In this document: piece after piece, positions 36,349-47,700 of the stretch
Numbering within the stretch: position 1 is the first letter of the stretch
How the letters are laid out: every line of letters starts with the position of its first letter
Source of the DNA: Gordionus sp. m RMFG-2023
Lineage: Eukaryota > Nematomorpha > Gordioida > Chordodea > Parachordodidae
Reading direction: 5' to 3'
Length of the DNA stretch: 64,000 bases
Assembly: GCF_954871325.1 (NCBI RefSeq)
Contig: NC_088779.1
Span: forward strand, 1,257,121-1,321,120
Program-made: the position numbers and the translations under genes
Notes under the pieces: model-generated
The model's input: the letters and a program-made list of their open reading frames with translations, nothing else
The model's database searches: none
What the model was told of the DNA's origin: nothing

Positions 36349-37015
36349 TGTTGAAGGGTAATTATTTAGTTTGTGTGTATGGTATTAAATATACTTTATT
36401 AATAAATTTTATATAAAATTAAAATTTAAGAATAAGATAGGTAAAATTGTCCAATGTATACTGTGAGCATGTATTAGAAATATCAAAATTTAAAAATGTG
36501 ATGGAAATCATATTGAATAAAATTTAAAATAGAGGTGCTAAGATTTTTGAATTTTAAATATGGGTTATAGATTGGTCTGAAATTTTTTTGCAGACAGCCA
36601 GAACTGATCAAAAAACCATGTGTTGAAGGGTAATTATTTAGTTTGTGTGTATGATATTAAATATACTTTATTAATAAATTTTATATAAATATTAAAATTT
36701 AAGAGTAAAAGAGATAAAATTGTTCAATGTATACTGTGAGCATGTATTAGAAATAAATCATATTGAATAAAATTTAAAATAGAGGTGCTAAGATTTTTGA
36801 ATTTTAAATATGGGTTATAGATTGGTCTGAAATTTTTTTACAGACAGCCAGAACTGATCAAAAAACCATGTGTTGAAGGGTAATTATTTAGTTGGTGTGT
36901 ATGATATTAAATATACTTTATTAATAAATTTTATATATATATTAAAATTTAAGAGTAAAATTATTGCAATGTGTACTGTGAGCATGTATTGGAAATATCA
37001 AAATTTAAAATGGTT
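36349..37015 (+). repeat. Tandem repeat, units of about 270, 250 and a partial third
   Basis: Each unit begins TGTTGAAGGGTAATTATTTAG (36349, 36621, 36871) and continues with ATACTTTATTAATAAATTTTA and ATACTGTGAGCATGTATT. The first two end AGACAGCCAGAACTGATC plus AAAAAACCATG. Length differences come from short internal deletions. Copies are very similar, so expansion is recent. Confidence 0.93.
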
Positions 37016-37149
37016 TGTTTAAAATTTAAATTAGGATGAACACATTTTCAGAATGGTACTTTAATATGTATTCATGAATTTCATATAAATACCAGGAGCT
37101 CACCAGTAGAATCATAGGTAAATCAGAAATTTACCCTTCATTTGATTAT

Positions 37150-38180
37150 AATTTTGAAATTAGACAGATTTAATTCTTATAAGCCCCTTACATCAGACCT
37201 ATTTTTCTGGATCAAATAAATTATTTGGGATTTCCTGGGCTTGGGAAATATTTTTCACCATTAATATGGACTTGGACCTAGCTTGAGAAACATTTTTCAT
37301 AATTATTATAGTCTAAGATTCCTGTGAATTTTTTAATTTTAAATATGGACTAGAAATTGGCCTGAAAATTTCTTTTAAAGACATGGCAAGGCCTGATCAA
37401 AAACCAAGGCCCATGCAAATTTCATATTCTGATTGTATTTTTAAATGCATTGTGACTTATATATTTTATTTCAGTCCTCAACTATCAAAATTATTATGGT
37501 CTTTTGCGGGTTTAAGAAAACCAAGTGCGAGGACCTGGCTTGGGAATTTTTAAATATTAGGCATAGGTGTAATATTTAACACAGAATATTTATATGGCCC
37601 TCAGGTAAAATCTAATTTAAATATATTTTTATTCAAAAAAATAGTATTCACTCTTAGTCTTAATGGATTGGCCTTGGTTGGAGTGAGCTAGGTTAAAATA
37701 GACTTAAAAAATAGATATGGTTTTTAGAAATTTACCTATCTCCAGGCTTGGAAAATTGCTATCGGTTAGCCAGGTTTGATAAATTTTTTTTTATAAAATT
37801 ATTATGGGTTGGGCTGGGCTTGGAAAATATTTTTATAAATTATATTGGGCTGGGCTTGGGGAAAATTTTTCAAAATTTTTATAAGCTTAGACGCTTGAGA
37901 ATTTAATTATTAATAATTATAGGTCAGACATTGGCGCAAAACAAATTTTTTTGTAGGCCTGGGCTTGACCTGATCAAAAAACCAAGGCCCATGAAAATCT
38001 GAATTTTGATTGTATTTTTAAATTCATTATGATTATTAAAATATTTTATTTCAGTTCTCAACTACCATTGTGATCTTTCATTGGGCTTGGAAGAATTTTC
38101 ATAATTAATATGGCTTTTGACTTTGCCTGGAAATTTTTTTTAATATTAAATATTAGGTATAAGTAATCAGTAATATTTAA
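37150..38180 (+). repeat. GC-word repeat family, largest copy
   Basis: About 1 kb of AT-rich DNA with words such as GGGCTTGG, GGCCTGGGCTTGACC and GCTGGGCTTGG. Within it, a ~150-bp unit (CTGATCAAAAA-CCAAGGCCCATG, a T-rich stretch, TATTTTATTTCAGT-CTCAACTA) occurs twice, near 37395 and 37972. The unit edge also resembles the end of the tandem repeat to the left. Confidence 0.65.
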
Positions 38181-38749
38181 CAAATAATATTGGTATTATC
38201 AAGTAAATGCTTTAAATTTATTTTTACTCAAAATATAGCACTTAGTTTTAATGGATTATACCTTTCCTCAAGGGATGAAGGGGTAAGAAGAATTAAAATG
38301 GATATTATTTTCAAATATCATGTAACATGCATAAAATTAAGAAGATAATTTTCATTTCCAGTCATTTTTGACGGGCTATTTAATAGTGTATATATATATA
38401 TCTTGTATTAATAAGTATTGTTTTTACATTTTTTAAAATTTAATAAATAAAATATACTGTTTATTTTTTTAAATATTCCAAATAAAATAAATATTTCCAA
38501 ATGTATATATGGCAAAAAAAATAATATTCAATACAATAAAAATAAAATCCATCTATATTATATTTTTTTGAAAAAAAATTAATACCATTTTTTGATTCGG
38601 TATGTGAAAACCAAAACTAGATACAATGAAAAAAAGAATGAATAAAAAGATGAAATAGGAAAAAAAGAGACAAAGAAATGAATTATAAGAAAATATAATA
38701 ATTGTTTACACATCAAGACTTGACGATTATAGCAAATCATCGAATAAAC

Positions 38750-40294
38750 ATGAAGAACGTTTACAATCTTTCCTTGATATGCTTCGCCAATATCACTTTA
38801 AATAAATACGTGGAGAAGGAAATCACTTGGCTGGAAAAATTGACCTACGTGTACATCTTGGGGCCATTTCTCCTCTTAGGCGTCATAGGCAATATTTTCT
38901 ATTTTATCGTCTCCAGAAAAATGTCGCGCGACGACAAAGATAAAAGCGGTCCATCAAATACGAAGAATGACAATCACCTCGACAAAGATGATATCATCCT
39001 CTCTACCAAAAATTCTGACAAACATCGAACCAACCCGAAAAAAAATGTCTCTCTCAAGCCATCGGACAAAATCGTGAACGACTCTACGTCGCATTTTTAC
39101 GTTATCATATTCACGATCCTATTCTGGGACGTTATCGCGTGCGTAAATTTCATCTTTTTCCCGTTCCTCTACTACGCGAGTAGCGACTTGGGGATCTCGA
39201 ACGAGATATTCATGACCATAATAACTAGAGTCACGCCATTCGTGGAAGAAGTATGCGCCACCAACCTAAATTGGAATACCACGATTCTGTCCATGAATAG
39301 ATTCATGGCGCTGTATTTCCCTTACCAATTCGCTAACTTGACAAATCGGAATCGCGGCAAAAACGAGCCCTCTCAAAGATACAGCGTGCGAAACAATGCG
39401 TGTTTAAAATATATTCGCCAATATAGTAGCCATCTATTCACGCTGAAGAAAACAAGAAAAAGTGGCATAATCTTAATGGCCTCGATTTTCATTTTTTCTC
39501 TGTTTATCTCGATGCCTTACTTATTTTACATAGATTTAAAGAAGGGTGTTAGGGACATGAATTCTTCTAGACAAGATACGACGGTGGTAGTATTATATCG
39601 ACAGGTTTCATGCGATTCCAAACTGCCAAAAAATCCTATCAAATTTTCTTACTATTATAAGATGAGTAAATTTTTTGATTATTTTTCCATTCATTACGAC
39701 AATTTTTTTAGTATTCTAGTCTACCTACTTCCCACTTTGCTAATCACTTTCTCCCAAATTTCCGTTTTCGCGAAATTGAAAAAACTCAAAAGAACTATCA
39801 ATGTTCAATCGCATGTTGAATCAAATATTTCCGCACATCTAGAAAGGAGTTTAACAATACCCGATCAGAATAATAGAACCAGTCAATTAGGCCTTAAAGG
39901 TCGCCTAGGTAAACTTTTCAATAGTATAAGCCCGAAAATTGCTCCTTCAGCCCAAGTGACTCCTTCTATAAGATCCCATTTGCCGAAAAGTGGCCAAAAT
40001 AATAAGACCACAAAATCTTATCTGGACAAGTACATTCTCACTCTAGCTATTGGCATTGAATTTATGTTATTAAATTTACCATATGTGATTTACGTTTTTA
40101 TAACAAAACAAACTTGGGTAGATGGAGCATCAAGCAAGTTAGCCAAAGTTCAAGTTATCCTAATTTTTTTAAAGGATAGTAATCATGCCGTAAACGTCTA
40201 CATCAATATTATTTTTAATTCGACTATCAGAACTTTTCTTATGTTTCAATTAAATAAATGGTATAGATCCTACTTAACGAGAACTCGTTTATGA
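38750..40294 (+). CDS. Class A (rhodopsin-like) GPCR, divergent neuropeptide-receptor type, single exon
   Basis: Plasma-membrane heptahelical receptor of 514 residues, starting at the first in-frame ATG; the frame stays open 48 nt upstream without a Met. Helices lie at about 35-57, 115-142, 158-190, 236-262, 317-342, 427-452 and 465-490. Class A landmarks: GN at 47-48 in TM1, Asp127 in TM2, Cys169 before TM3 and Cys288 in loop 2 (likely disulfide), Pro328 in TM5 and Pro444 in TM6. The DRY position reads N183-R184-F185 and is followed by MALYFPY; the NPxxY position reads NVYIN (482-486). Intracellular loop 1 is about 57 residues, unusually long, and loop 3 about 85; both are polar and lysine/serine rich. 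Overall pattern suggests an FMRFamide/peptide receptor-like branch; the ligand cannot be told. Its lack of introns and GC-richer 5' half contrast with the neighbouring spliced genes. Confidence 0.88.
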   Translation: MKNVYNLSLICFANITLNKYVEKEITWLEKLTYVYILGPFLLLGVIGNIFYFIVSRKMSRDDKDKSGPSNTKNDNHLDKDDIILSTKNSDKHRTNPKKNVSLKPSDKIVNDSTSHFYVIIFTILFWDVIACVNFIFFPFLYYASSDLGISNEIFMTIITRVTPFVEEVCATNLNWNTTILSMNRFMALYFPYQFANLTNRNRGKNEPSQRYSVRNNACLKYIRQYSSHLFTLKKTRKSGIILMASIFIFSLFISMPYLFYIDLKKGVRDMNSSRQDTTVVVLYRQVSCDSKLPKNPIKFSYYYKMSKFFDYFSIHYDNFFSILVYLLPTLLITFSQISVFAKLKKLKRTINVQSHVESNISAHLERSLTIPDQNNRTSQLGLKGRLGKLFNSISPKIAPSAQVTPSIRSHLPKSGQNNKTTKSYLDKYILTLAIGIEFMLLNLPYVIYVFITKQTWVDGASSKLAKVQVILIFLKDSNHAVNVYINIIFNSTIRTFLMFQLNKWYRSYLTRTRL

Positions 40295-41786
40295 ATTTAA
40301 AATTATTATTATAATCCAGGAACAAAATCAAGAAGGGAGAGGGGGAGGAAAAATTCTCCCTTCCCAATCACAAATTATCTGCTCTCGTAAACATCATCTT
40401 AGGCTAATAACAGCCTCGTATCTCCCCCAAAAATATATACAATATATCACTATAAAGATGAATTCGAAAGAAAAATTAGTAAAGTTAATATTTTTAAAAA
40501 AAGAAGTAAAAAATCCAAAATTACTTTTTGTAAAAATATAATATAGCCAAGGGCTTAAAATAAGTGGGCCTAAAGACCTGGCAATAAAATTTATGGCCAT
40601 AAACAGCCTAATATTACCCTATAGAAAATAGAAGATACGGCTATATTACCATTCATAACTATGTTAACTAACTTTAACACTCCTCTTCCCTCTTCCTTAC
40701 CCTTCATCTATAATCTAGGGAATCATATTATTTCTAGGACCGATAATAGAATCATAATGAATATAATCATAGAAAATTATATTAAAATTAGTAACTCCAT
40801 TGATGGATAATAACACACGCATTAATAAATGTATGTTTAAGTATTTCATTTCACTTGCATAACAATTTTTTTTATCTTTTTTTCTTCCTTTTATTACTCA
40901 CCCTATTAATAATTTTAGACAGATATGTGTTTTAGAAATATTTATTTGGGGCACCTTTGTTTTGTATTCATAATTAAATATAAATTTTTTATTGAAATAT
41001 TGGTGAATATAATAAACGTTATTAATAATATATATATTTCTTATACATAATATAATAAACGTTATTAATAATATATATATTTCTTATACATGTTCGTCCA
41101 TTATATTTAAAAATATCGATGGTATCTAGTCTAGATGACATCATTTCGAAATTCAAATTTATTAGAAATAAACAATTATCTCACTTTTCACCCAATACAT
41201 TTATATTTTTACCGCCAATTCTATTTTTTTTAGCTGTTGTGAATGAGGGATGCGAATCGGAAAGATGCGGAGGCGTTCGAAAACGGAACTTGAGGATTAC
41301 AGATCGCTTCGGTATTGACTTATAGATGCCCAAACCTTAGTGACATCTACGAAGCAATACGACGGCGTGCGTAATAAATTTTTTTGGATAAAATAGAGTT
41401 AGCCGTTTCTATAAAATCGTCTCAAATCGAGTACCTACGCACAAATTTTCATCCACACTAGCTTCACTCACGACAAATTTCATTGGTAACTCACCTTTTT
41501 ACTCCCTTCCAATAAAATTCAGAGATGTCACGTGATAAATGTTTAAGAATATAATGAGTGTTCAAGCTATACCGGGTTTTTATTCTATGTATTATTAAAA
41601 AATAAATAATTTGCATTATTTGTGATTTGTCTATAAATAATCATATCAATAAAATATGAAAAATAATTTGACTAGAAACTTATAATTTGGCAGGGAAAAA
41701 TCTACTATAATTTAAAAATATACACTTTTTTTAAATAAAATAAATAATCTATTTGATTCTTTTTTAAAAAATATTTTTCCCATTAT
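40295..41786. other. GPCR-AKR2 convergent intergenic region
   Basis: AT-rich, with a 43-bp exact tandem duplication (41006-41091) and a fragment of a TAGTGTTG-family MITE near 41362-41425 (GCGTAATAAA, GAGTTAGCCGTTT, AAATCGTCTCAAA). On the minus strand AATAAA at 41579-41584 is a candidate polyadenylation signal for AKR2. Confidence 0.55.
41006..41091 (+). repeat. 43-bp tandem duplication, two copies
   Basis: Two adjacent identical copies containing AATAAACGTTATTAATAATA and TTTCTTATACAT. Confidence 0.95.
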
Positions 41787-44700
41787 TCATGCGATATCGA
41801 CCGGATCAGAGGCATAATGTTTATTCTTGTTCAACGCGTTGATCGATTCCATTTCCGCCGGACTGAGAGAAAAATCGAATACCTCGATGTTGGCCTTGAT
41901 CCTTTCCGGATTAGCTGATTTGGGAATAACGATTACGTCGTGCTGAATTTCCCATCTGAGCACGATTTGAGCGGGCTGCTTGGAATACTTTTTGGCAAGA
42001 TTCTTGATGACCTCTTCCTCCAGGATGTCCTTGGATTTGGGCGAGCCCAGCGGTGAATACCCTTCCAGAGTCATCCCATTCTCATCGCAATAATCCAGCA
42101 TTTCCTTTTGGTACAAATACGGGTGGAATTCGACCTGATCGATGGCCGGCCTGATTCTGGCCTATAAATATTTTTTTGAAAAAAATTATTATATAAAAAG
42201 CTCTTTTATTAATCGTCTGCTACGACGTAGCCATAGTTTTTTTTAATAAAAAAAAGCATTAATATTAATCGTCTGCTACGAATGTGGCCATAAACTGAGG
42301 TGAGTTATCTTAGGAAATATATTCAACCATTTTTTTATGCGCATTAATATTAAATGTCTGCTACAAATGTGGCCATAAACAGAGGTGAGTTATCTTAGGA
42401 AATATATTCAACCATTTTTTTATTGTCCGCTACGAAAGTAGCTATATTTTTAGTTGCCCGCAAAGACGTAGCCTAGGATGCTCAAAAAAAAAATGGCGAA
42501 AGAAACTAAGGCATTTGATCTAAAAACCCGAAAATTATTTATTTATATAAATATATATATAATCGAAAATTTAGCATTCGTAATTATTTTTGTAGATGTA
42601 TCCACAAAAAAAAGAAAAATTATTTTTAAAAAAAATAAACATGGCTGATTTGTAATCAAGAATATATAACATAGGATGGATGCGTTTAACCCTTCGGTAC
42701 TCTCGCGAAAAAAAAATGGCGTAAACGCTCTTGCGGAGTCTGACATAACCCTTACTTTAAAACGGTCTGCTTCGTGAAAATTATTTTCTATCAAATTTTT
42801 AGAAACCCAGCCCGTTATCGACCGAGCCCGGAAAATTTTTTTTATGAAGGAAAATTATAATAAATTTGACTAATCATCAACTCTTATAAAAAAACATTTT
42901 CTTAACTTCTATCCTACCCGGCAAGAAAATATTTTATACAGGCCAGGCCCACGTGATTCGGTCCAAGCTGCACAGTTTTATGGTTTGCGCTCTTCAGCTT
43001 TTCTTCTAATAATCTCTTCTATTTTTCCAAAATATTGTACGCAATATATTAAAACTTTTAATAATTCCCATATATGATTTCAAAATTAACCAAAAAAAAT
43101 TAACTAATGATTTGAAAAATACAAAATTTTTTACTAATTTTAAGAATATAAAATTTTCTCTATTTATTAGACAAAAATAATATTTATAACAAGGTTAATT
43201 TTAATTTTTCTCATGATGACTTGTCCAAATAACAAAAAAAAATGAACTCGACAAATAATAAAAAATAATGCAAATCTATAACACGCAGCACTCACGTGGG
43301 CGGATCTAACTTCCTTAGAGTCATAAATGTCTTGAGCCCAAAATAAATAATTTTTTTGGTTATATATAATATTCCAAGAGATAAATTTAATGAAGCTAGT
43401 AACCATTATCAAGTAAATATTAATTATAAGACGCATGGGGGTGATAGAGACTCACAAGAGACACTGATAGGATTAATAATTAATATATTCGTGCATTCAA
43501 TACATACGTTCGAGAAGTAAATCAGCTCCTGGTACGAATAGTAAAAAGGTTACGAAAAATAAAAATTTGACTAAATATATGTATTAACCTTGTACGGGCT
43601 ACCATCTTTCAGCATTTCATCCAAATGTTTGATGGTATAATTGGACACGCCTATACTCTTTATTTTGCCCGCGATGCAGGCCTTCTCTAAGAATTTCCAA
43701 CTTGAAGCTCTGATTTCCCCATTTTTAAGATCTGACCGTTCTAGCCCATCTACATACGGCCAGTGAATGAGGAAAAGGTCGATATAGTCGGTCCTGAGTT
43801 TACGTAAAGTTTCATCGATAGCTGCGGCGGCTTTGTCTCCATGTTGGTCGGTCACTTAATGTGATGTAAATAAATGAGTGAAAATTAAAGCTAGGAATAC
43901 GTGCTTCTACCGATGCAAAACATTTTTATGCGAATGTTTAACGCTGGCTCTAAGCCAAAGTAATGACGTTAACATCTTTTTTTTTCGCTAATAAATACTT
44001 GCATTCGGGGTTTATGTTAGGACTTTAGCCCCTTCAAATAATAATATAATTTTGTAGGACCCAAGGCTGCTGCCTAATTTATTTATGGGTCATTCCACGT
44101 CAAAGTGGCGGAAAAATAGGGAGATTTTGGGAACGACCATCTTTAAAAATAAATAAACTCGGCGTGAGATAGTTTTGTAACTGTAATTTTTTTTATAGTA
44201 AAATCAAAATTTCCGAAACGCTAACTCAATCGGATCCAAAGGTACGCGTCTTCAAAGTGCAGAAAAAAAAATATGCTCGAGGCGTGATTTCATTAAATCT
44301 TAGAGTTACGATTTATATATCGTTTCGTAGATTTTACGATTCTACATAAAATCGCGAGTAATTCCAGCAAGGGTTCCGTAGACGGAAACCAAGGGGAATT
44401 AAACTGCCATACAGGAAGGAGGCCATTATAAGGAACATCGACAATTAGATTAACCCCTTTTTCGTCGCGGGATTTACGGCTATATTCTGCATTATTTATT
44501 ACTTGGCCACTACTAGTGTTGTTAAAAAAGTCCGATTATTAAAAGTATAACCAAAATTATATCGTGTAAGCCCGGTGATTTCGATCATGGATGGCATGGA
44601 GTGTTGGGCTTCTACTCACCAAATCTTGAGTCTTACACATTATTATTTTTGGGTAATATCTTAATCGGGACGATTATAAATTTTTTTACCCAAATCGGGG

Positions 44701-47700
44701 TTTTTAACAACACTATTGGCCGCACCTCGTTACGTTCCGCTTTAGGTACCGGAGTGCCTATACTCATTATTTTTTAAGTTATTTAAATAAGCAACCCTTA
44801 ATTTGATATTAGCTATAAAAAAAATGTTTATCTTTCACATTTAACTCTCTAATATTGATCAAATTTAATTTTTTTAAAAAAAATTTGTATTTTAAATTGG
44901 TATTAAAAAATAAAAATAAAATTCATCGAGTTTAACGAATACAATGTCCTAGAGGCGATATGTATGCGAGCAAAAGCAGCCCATGCGGATGATTATTATC
45001 AAGAAAAAAATTATTATCAACTTTATCGTATTCCGTTTACCGTTTATCGGTAGAATTTATTGAGCCCATAATTTTGGGGGTAGGGGTATATCCTGTCGTT
45101 GTTAGGGAATACTATCGTTATTTCTTTGACGTCACAGTGCGGGGTAAAAGAAGGATAAATCTCTGCACAGTAATTTCGTTCTCTTTGTTTTAGGAACGTG
45201 GCTAAACCACCAAAAATCGTCACAAACACGTGTTTAGAAAAAAAGAGACCAGTCCAGATTAACCATGGTTGTCAAATAAAGGCCGATCACGTGCTTTTAT
45301 GACAATTTTGGGTGGTCAGACTGAGGAGATATATATTTCATTTTTTTTTGTATTTCCCATAAATCGACGCCATCCTTATTTTACATAACAATATAGAAAG
45401 GTGACCGCCATATTAATCAAATAATAACGATAGTAGATGACATAACAGTGACGGGACGTGCAAAAGAAAGAAAGAAAAAGAAAGAAATACAAATTATCGC
45501 CTCAGGAAATTCTATTAATAAGCACAAAATGGAATACATTAAAATTAAGAGGTATTTTTAAATAATAGTTTTGTATATAAAATTTGTAGCACCCTATAAT
45601 CATATCCATATGGGCTGCTTGCTCCATATCGTTGCAGGACATCATCTTATAATGATTTTTAAATATAACGCCATCTATATTAAAAATTTTTATTTATAAA
45701 AATTTAGATAAAATTTATAGAAGAAAATGTTCTCGATTATTTTTCATCAAACAACTAAATTAGTGAATAAAAAAATATACCTTCTCAACAATGCTATTTT
45801 TATTTTTACCGGAAGTGAGAAAACGGTTAAAATTTTTTAAATTTTTTATCGATATTTTCCAATGTAGAATTTAAAGGGCTAAAAAATGATACATTATTTG
45901 TAACTCTATCCTAAGTATTTTTCCTTCAAAAAAAGAAGATCTATGAAATCTTGCACTGCTGGATTTTCGACTTCGAAGTGTATACCTATCTTTCGATCTG
46001 GTTGAGTCTAAAAGTTTGATATTATCAAAATTTAGAAACATATGCCAAGTTTCATTCATTTTTTGGGATGGACGTCCAAAACATGGGCTGATTTGTAATG
46101 GAATTACCTCTAATGCTTTCAGAGCAGTGCTCGGAGATCAATATGCAGTAAATGATATGTTACAGCATCAATTAAACGAGTTTCTAGAAAAACCTTTCGA
46201 ATACGGTGATAATTTGTAAAACTTTCTAATTTTACCAAAATATTGAGTCCAAATCAAATTCCTATTATTTACTATTAAGATAGCAATTTTATGGTATATG
46301 TCGACGCATTTAGCAAGTTCCCCATTAATAAAAGAATGAGAAACATAACAACTGAATCAACTTATTAAGGAATCGATGAAAATAATAGGCTTATCTGGTA
46401 TACCTGAAAAAAATAGTGAGTGATAATGGAAATAACTTTACTAGTAACTTATTCAAGAAATTTTGTGAAGATCATGGAATTGAACACATCGCAACACTTG
46501 CACCATGTTGTTTACTGGAAATTCAATATAATATTCGGATGTATACCTTTGTCGTCTATATCATGTTTGTAAAAATAGCCCCATATTTTGATATCTTGTC
46601 AAATACCATTTTTATGTTATTCAAATGAGCTTCATCATCGTCCCCAGTAATCAGTAGATAGTCGATATAATATATAACATCTTTCATGTCACGGAAATTT
46701 AGTGTCCATGGTTTGTTAGAATATTGTTGACGAAGTCTTTAATCCAAACGGAAGTCTCGTAAAACTGCAATAGCCCTTGTGTTGAAATCTCTAGATTCTT
46801 TGTGTATTAGGTACTGGAAGAAATTCGTTTTTAAAAATCAATCTTTGTAAATTTCTTACCTTTAGATAATTTTGCAATTAAATCATTGGTGCGTGGTATT
46901 GGGCACTTAAAATCTTCTAAAGCAGGGTTTATAGTATTTTTTTGAAGTCTAAGTGATGACGAACCATTACGAAATCAAAGTATACAAGTACAAGATCAGG
47001 GTCTTAAAAGTCAGTCAAAGACCAATCAGAAATATAATATTGCCTAAAAAAAAAGATTTAAAAAAAAAAATCATTATAAAGAATTTTTAAATTTAAAATA
47101 TATTTTTTTTTGTGGATGAAAAATTAATGAAATATACTAGTTATGAACTAACGTTAACTATCAAGATCAACAAAGGACAAGCGACCAACAAATGATATAG
47201 AAACCGGTGACAAACGATAAGATGATAGGAGGGCGAAAACTTGAAAAATAAATTTGATTCGTTCATGAATTTATTAAAATATATATCGCGGGGATTCTTC
47301 GATAAAAGAAACCTGTTTCTAATTATTCCTCCGAACATTGTGTTCAATTTTCAAGAAAACGGCAATCACGATACACGAACAAAGTATACAACACTGACAC
47401 TGTAAATATTAGAACAACATGGATGCCGATAATGATAACACGGCTAATTGATGCATACAAAGTTACAGTACATTTAAATGTCGTGCCAATATTAAGGCAG
47501 ATGGATACAGGTTCTAGATTCAGCATCCTACCGATTCATACCGCGAGAAAGATTGGATAAATCGGGTACAAAATTAACTGGATACGATGGAAAAATAATA
47601 AAAGTATTAGGCACTGACCAACTCAAATCTTAAATGCTAACGTGGTCCAAAGTGACAGGATTGCACTTTTGGGGAGGACTTGGATAACAGTTTTTGGAAA

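Noticed and set aside
43167-43436. 89-codon minus ORF in AKR2 intron 4
   Set aside because: Composition is that of AT-rich DNA (Ile, Phe, Tyr runs) and the flanking exons join without it.
45044-45229. 61-codon minus ORF as an extra AKR2 exon
   Set aside because: AKR2 exons 3 and 4 already join in phase with nothing missing, and the ORF has no AKR similarity.
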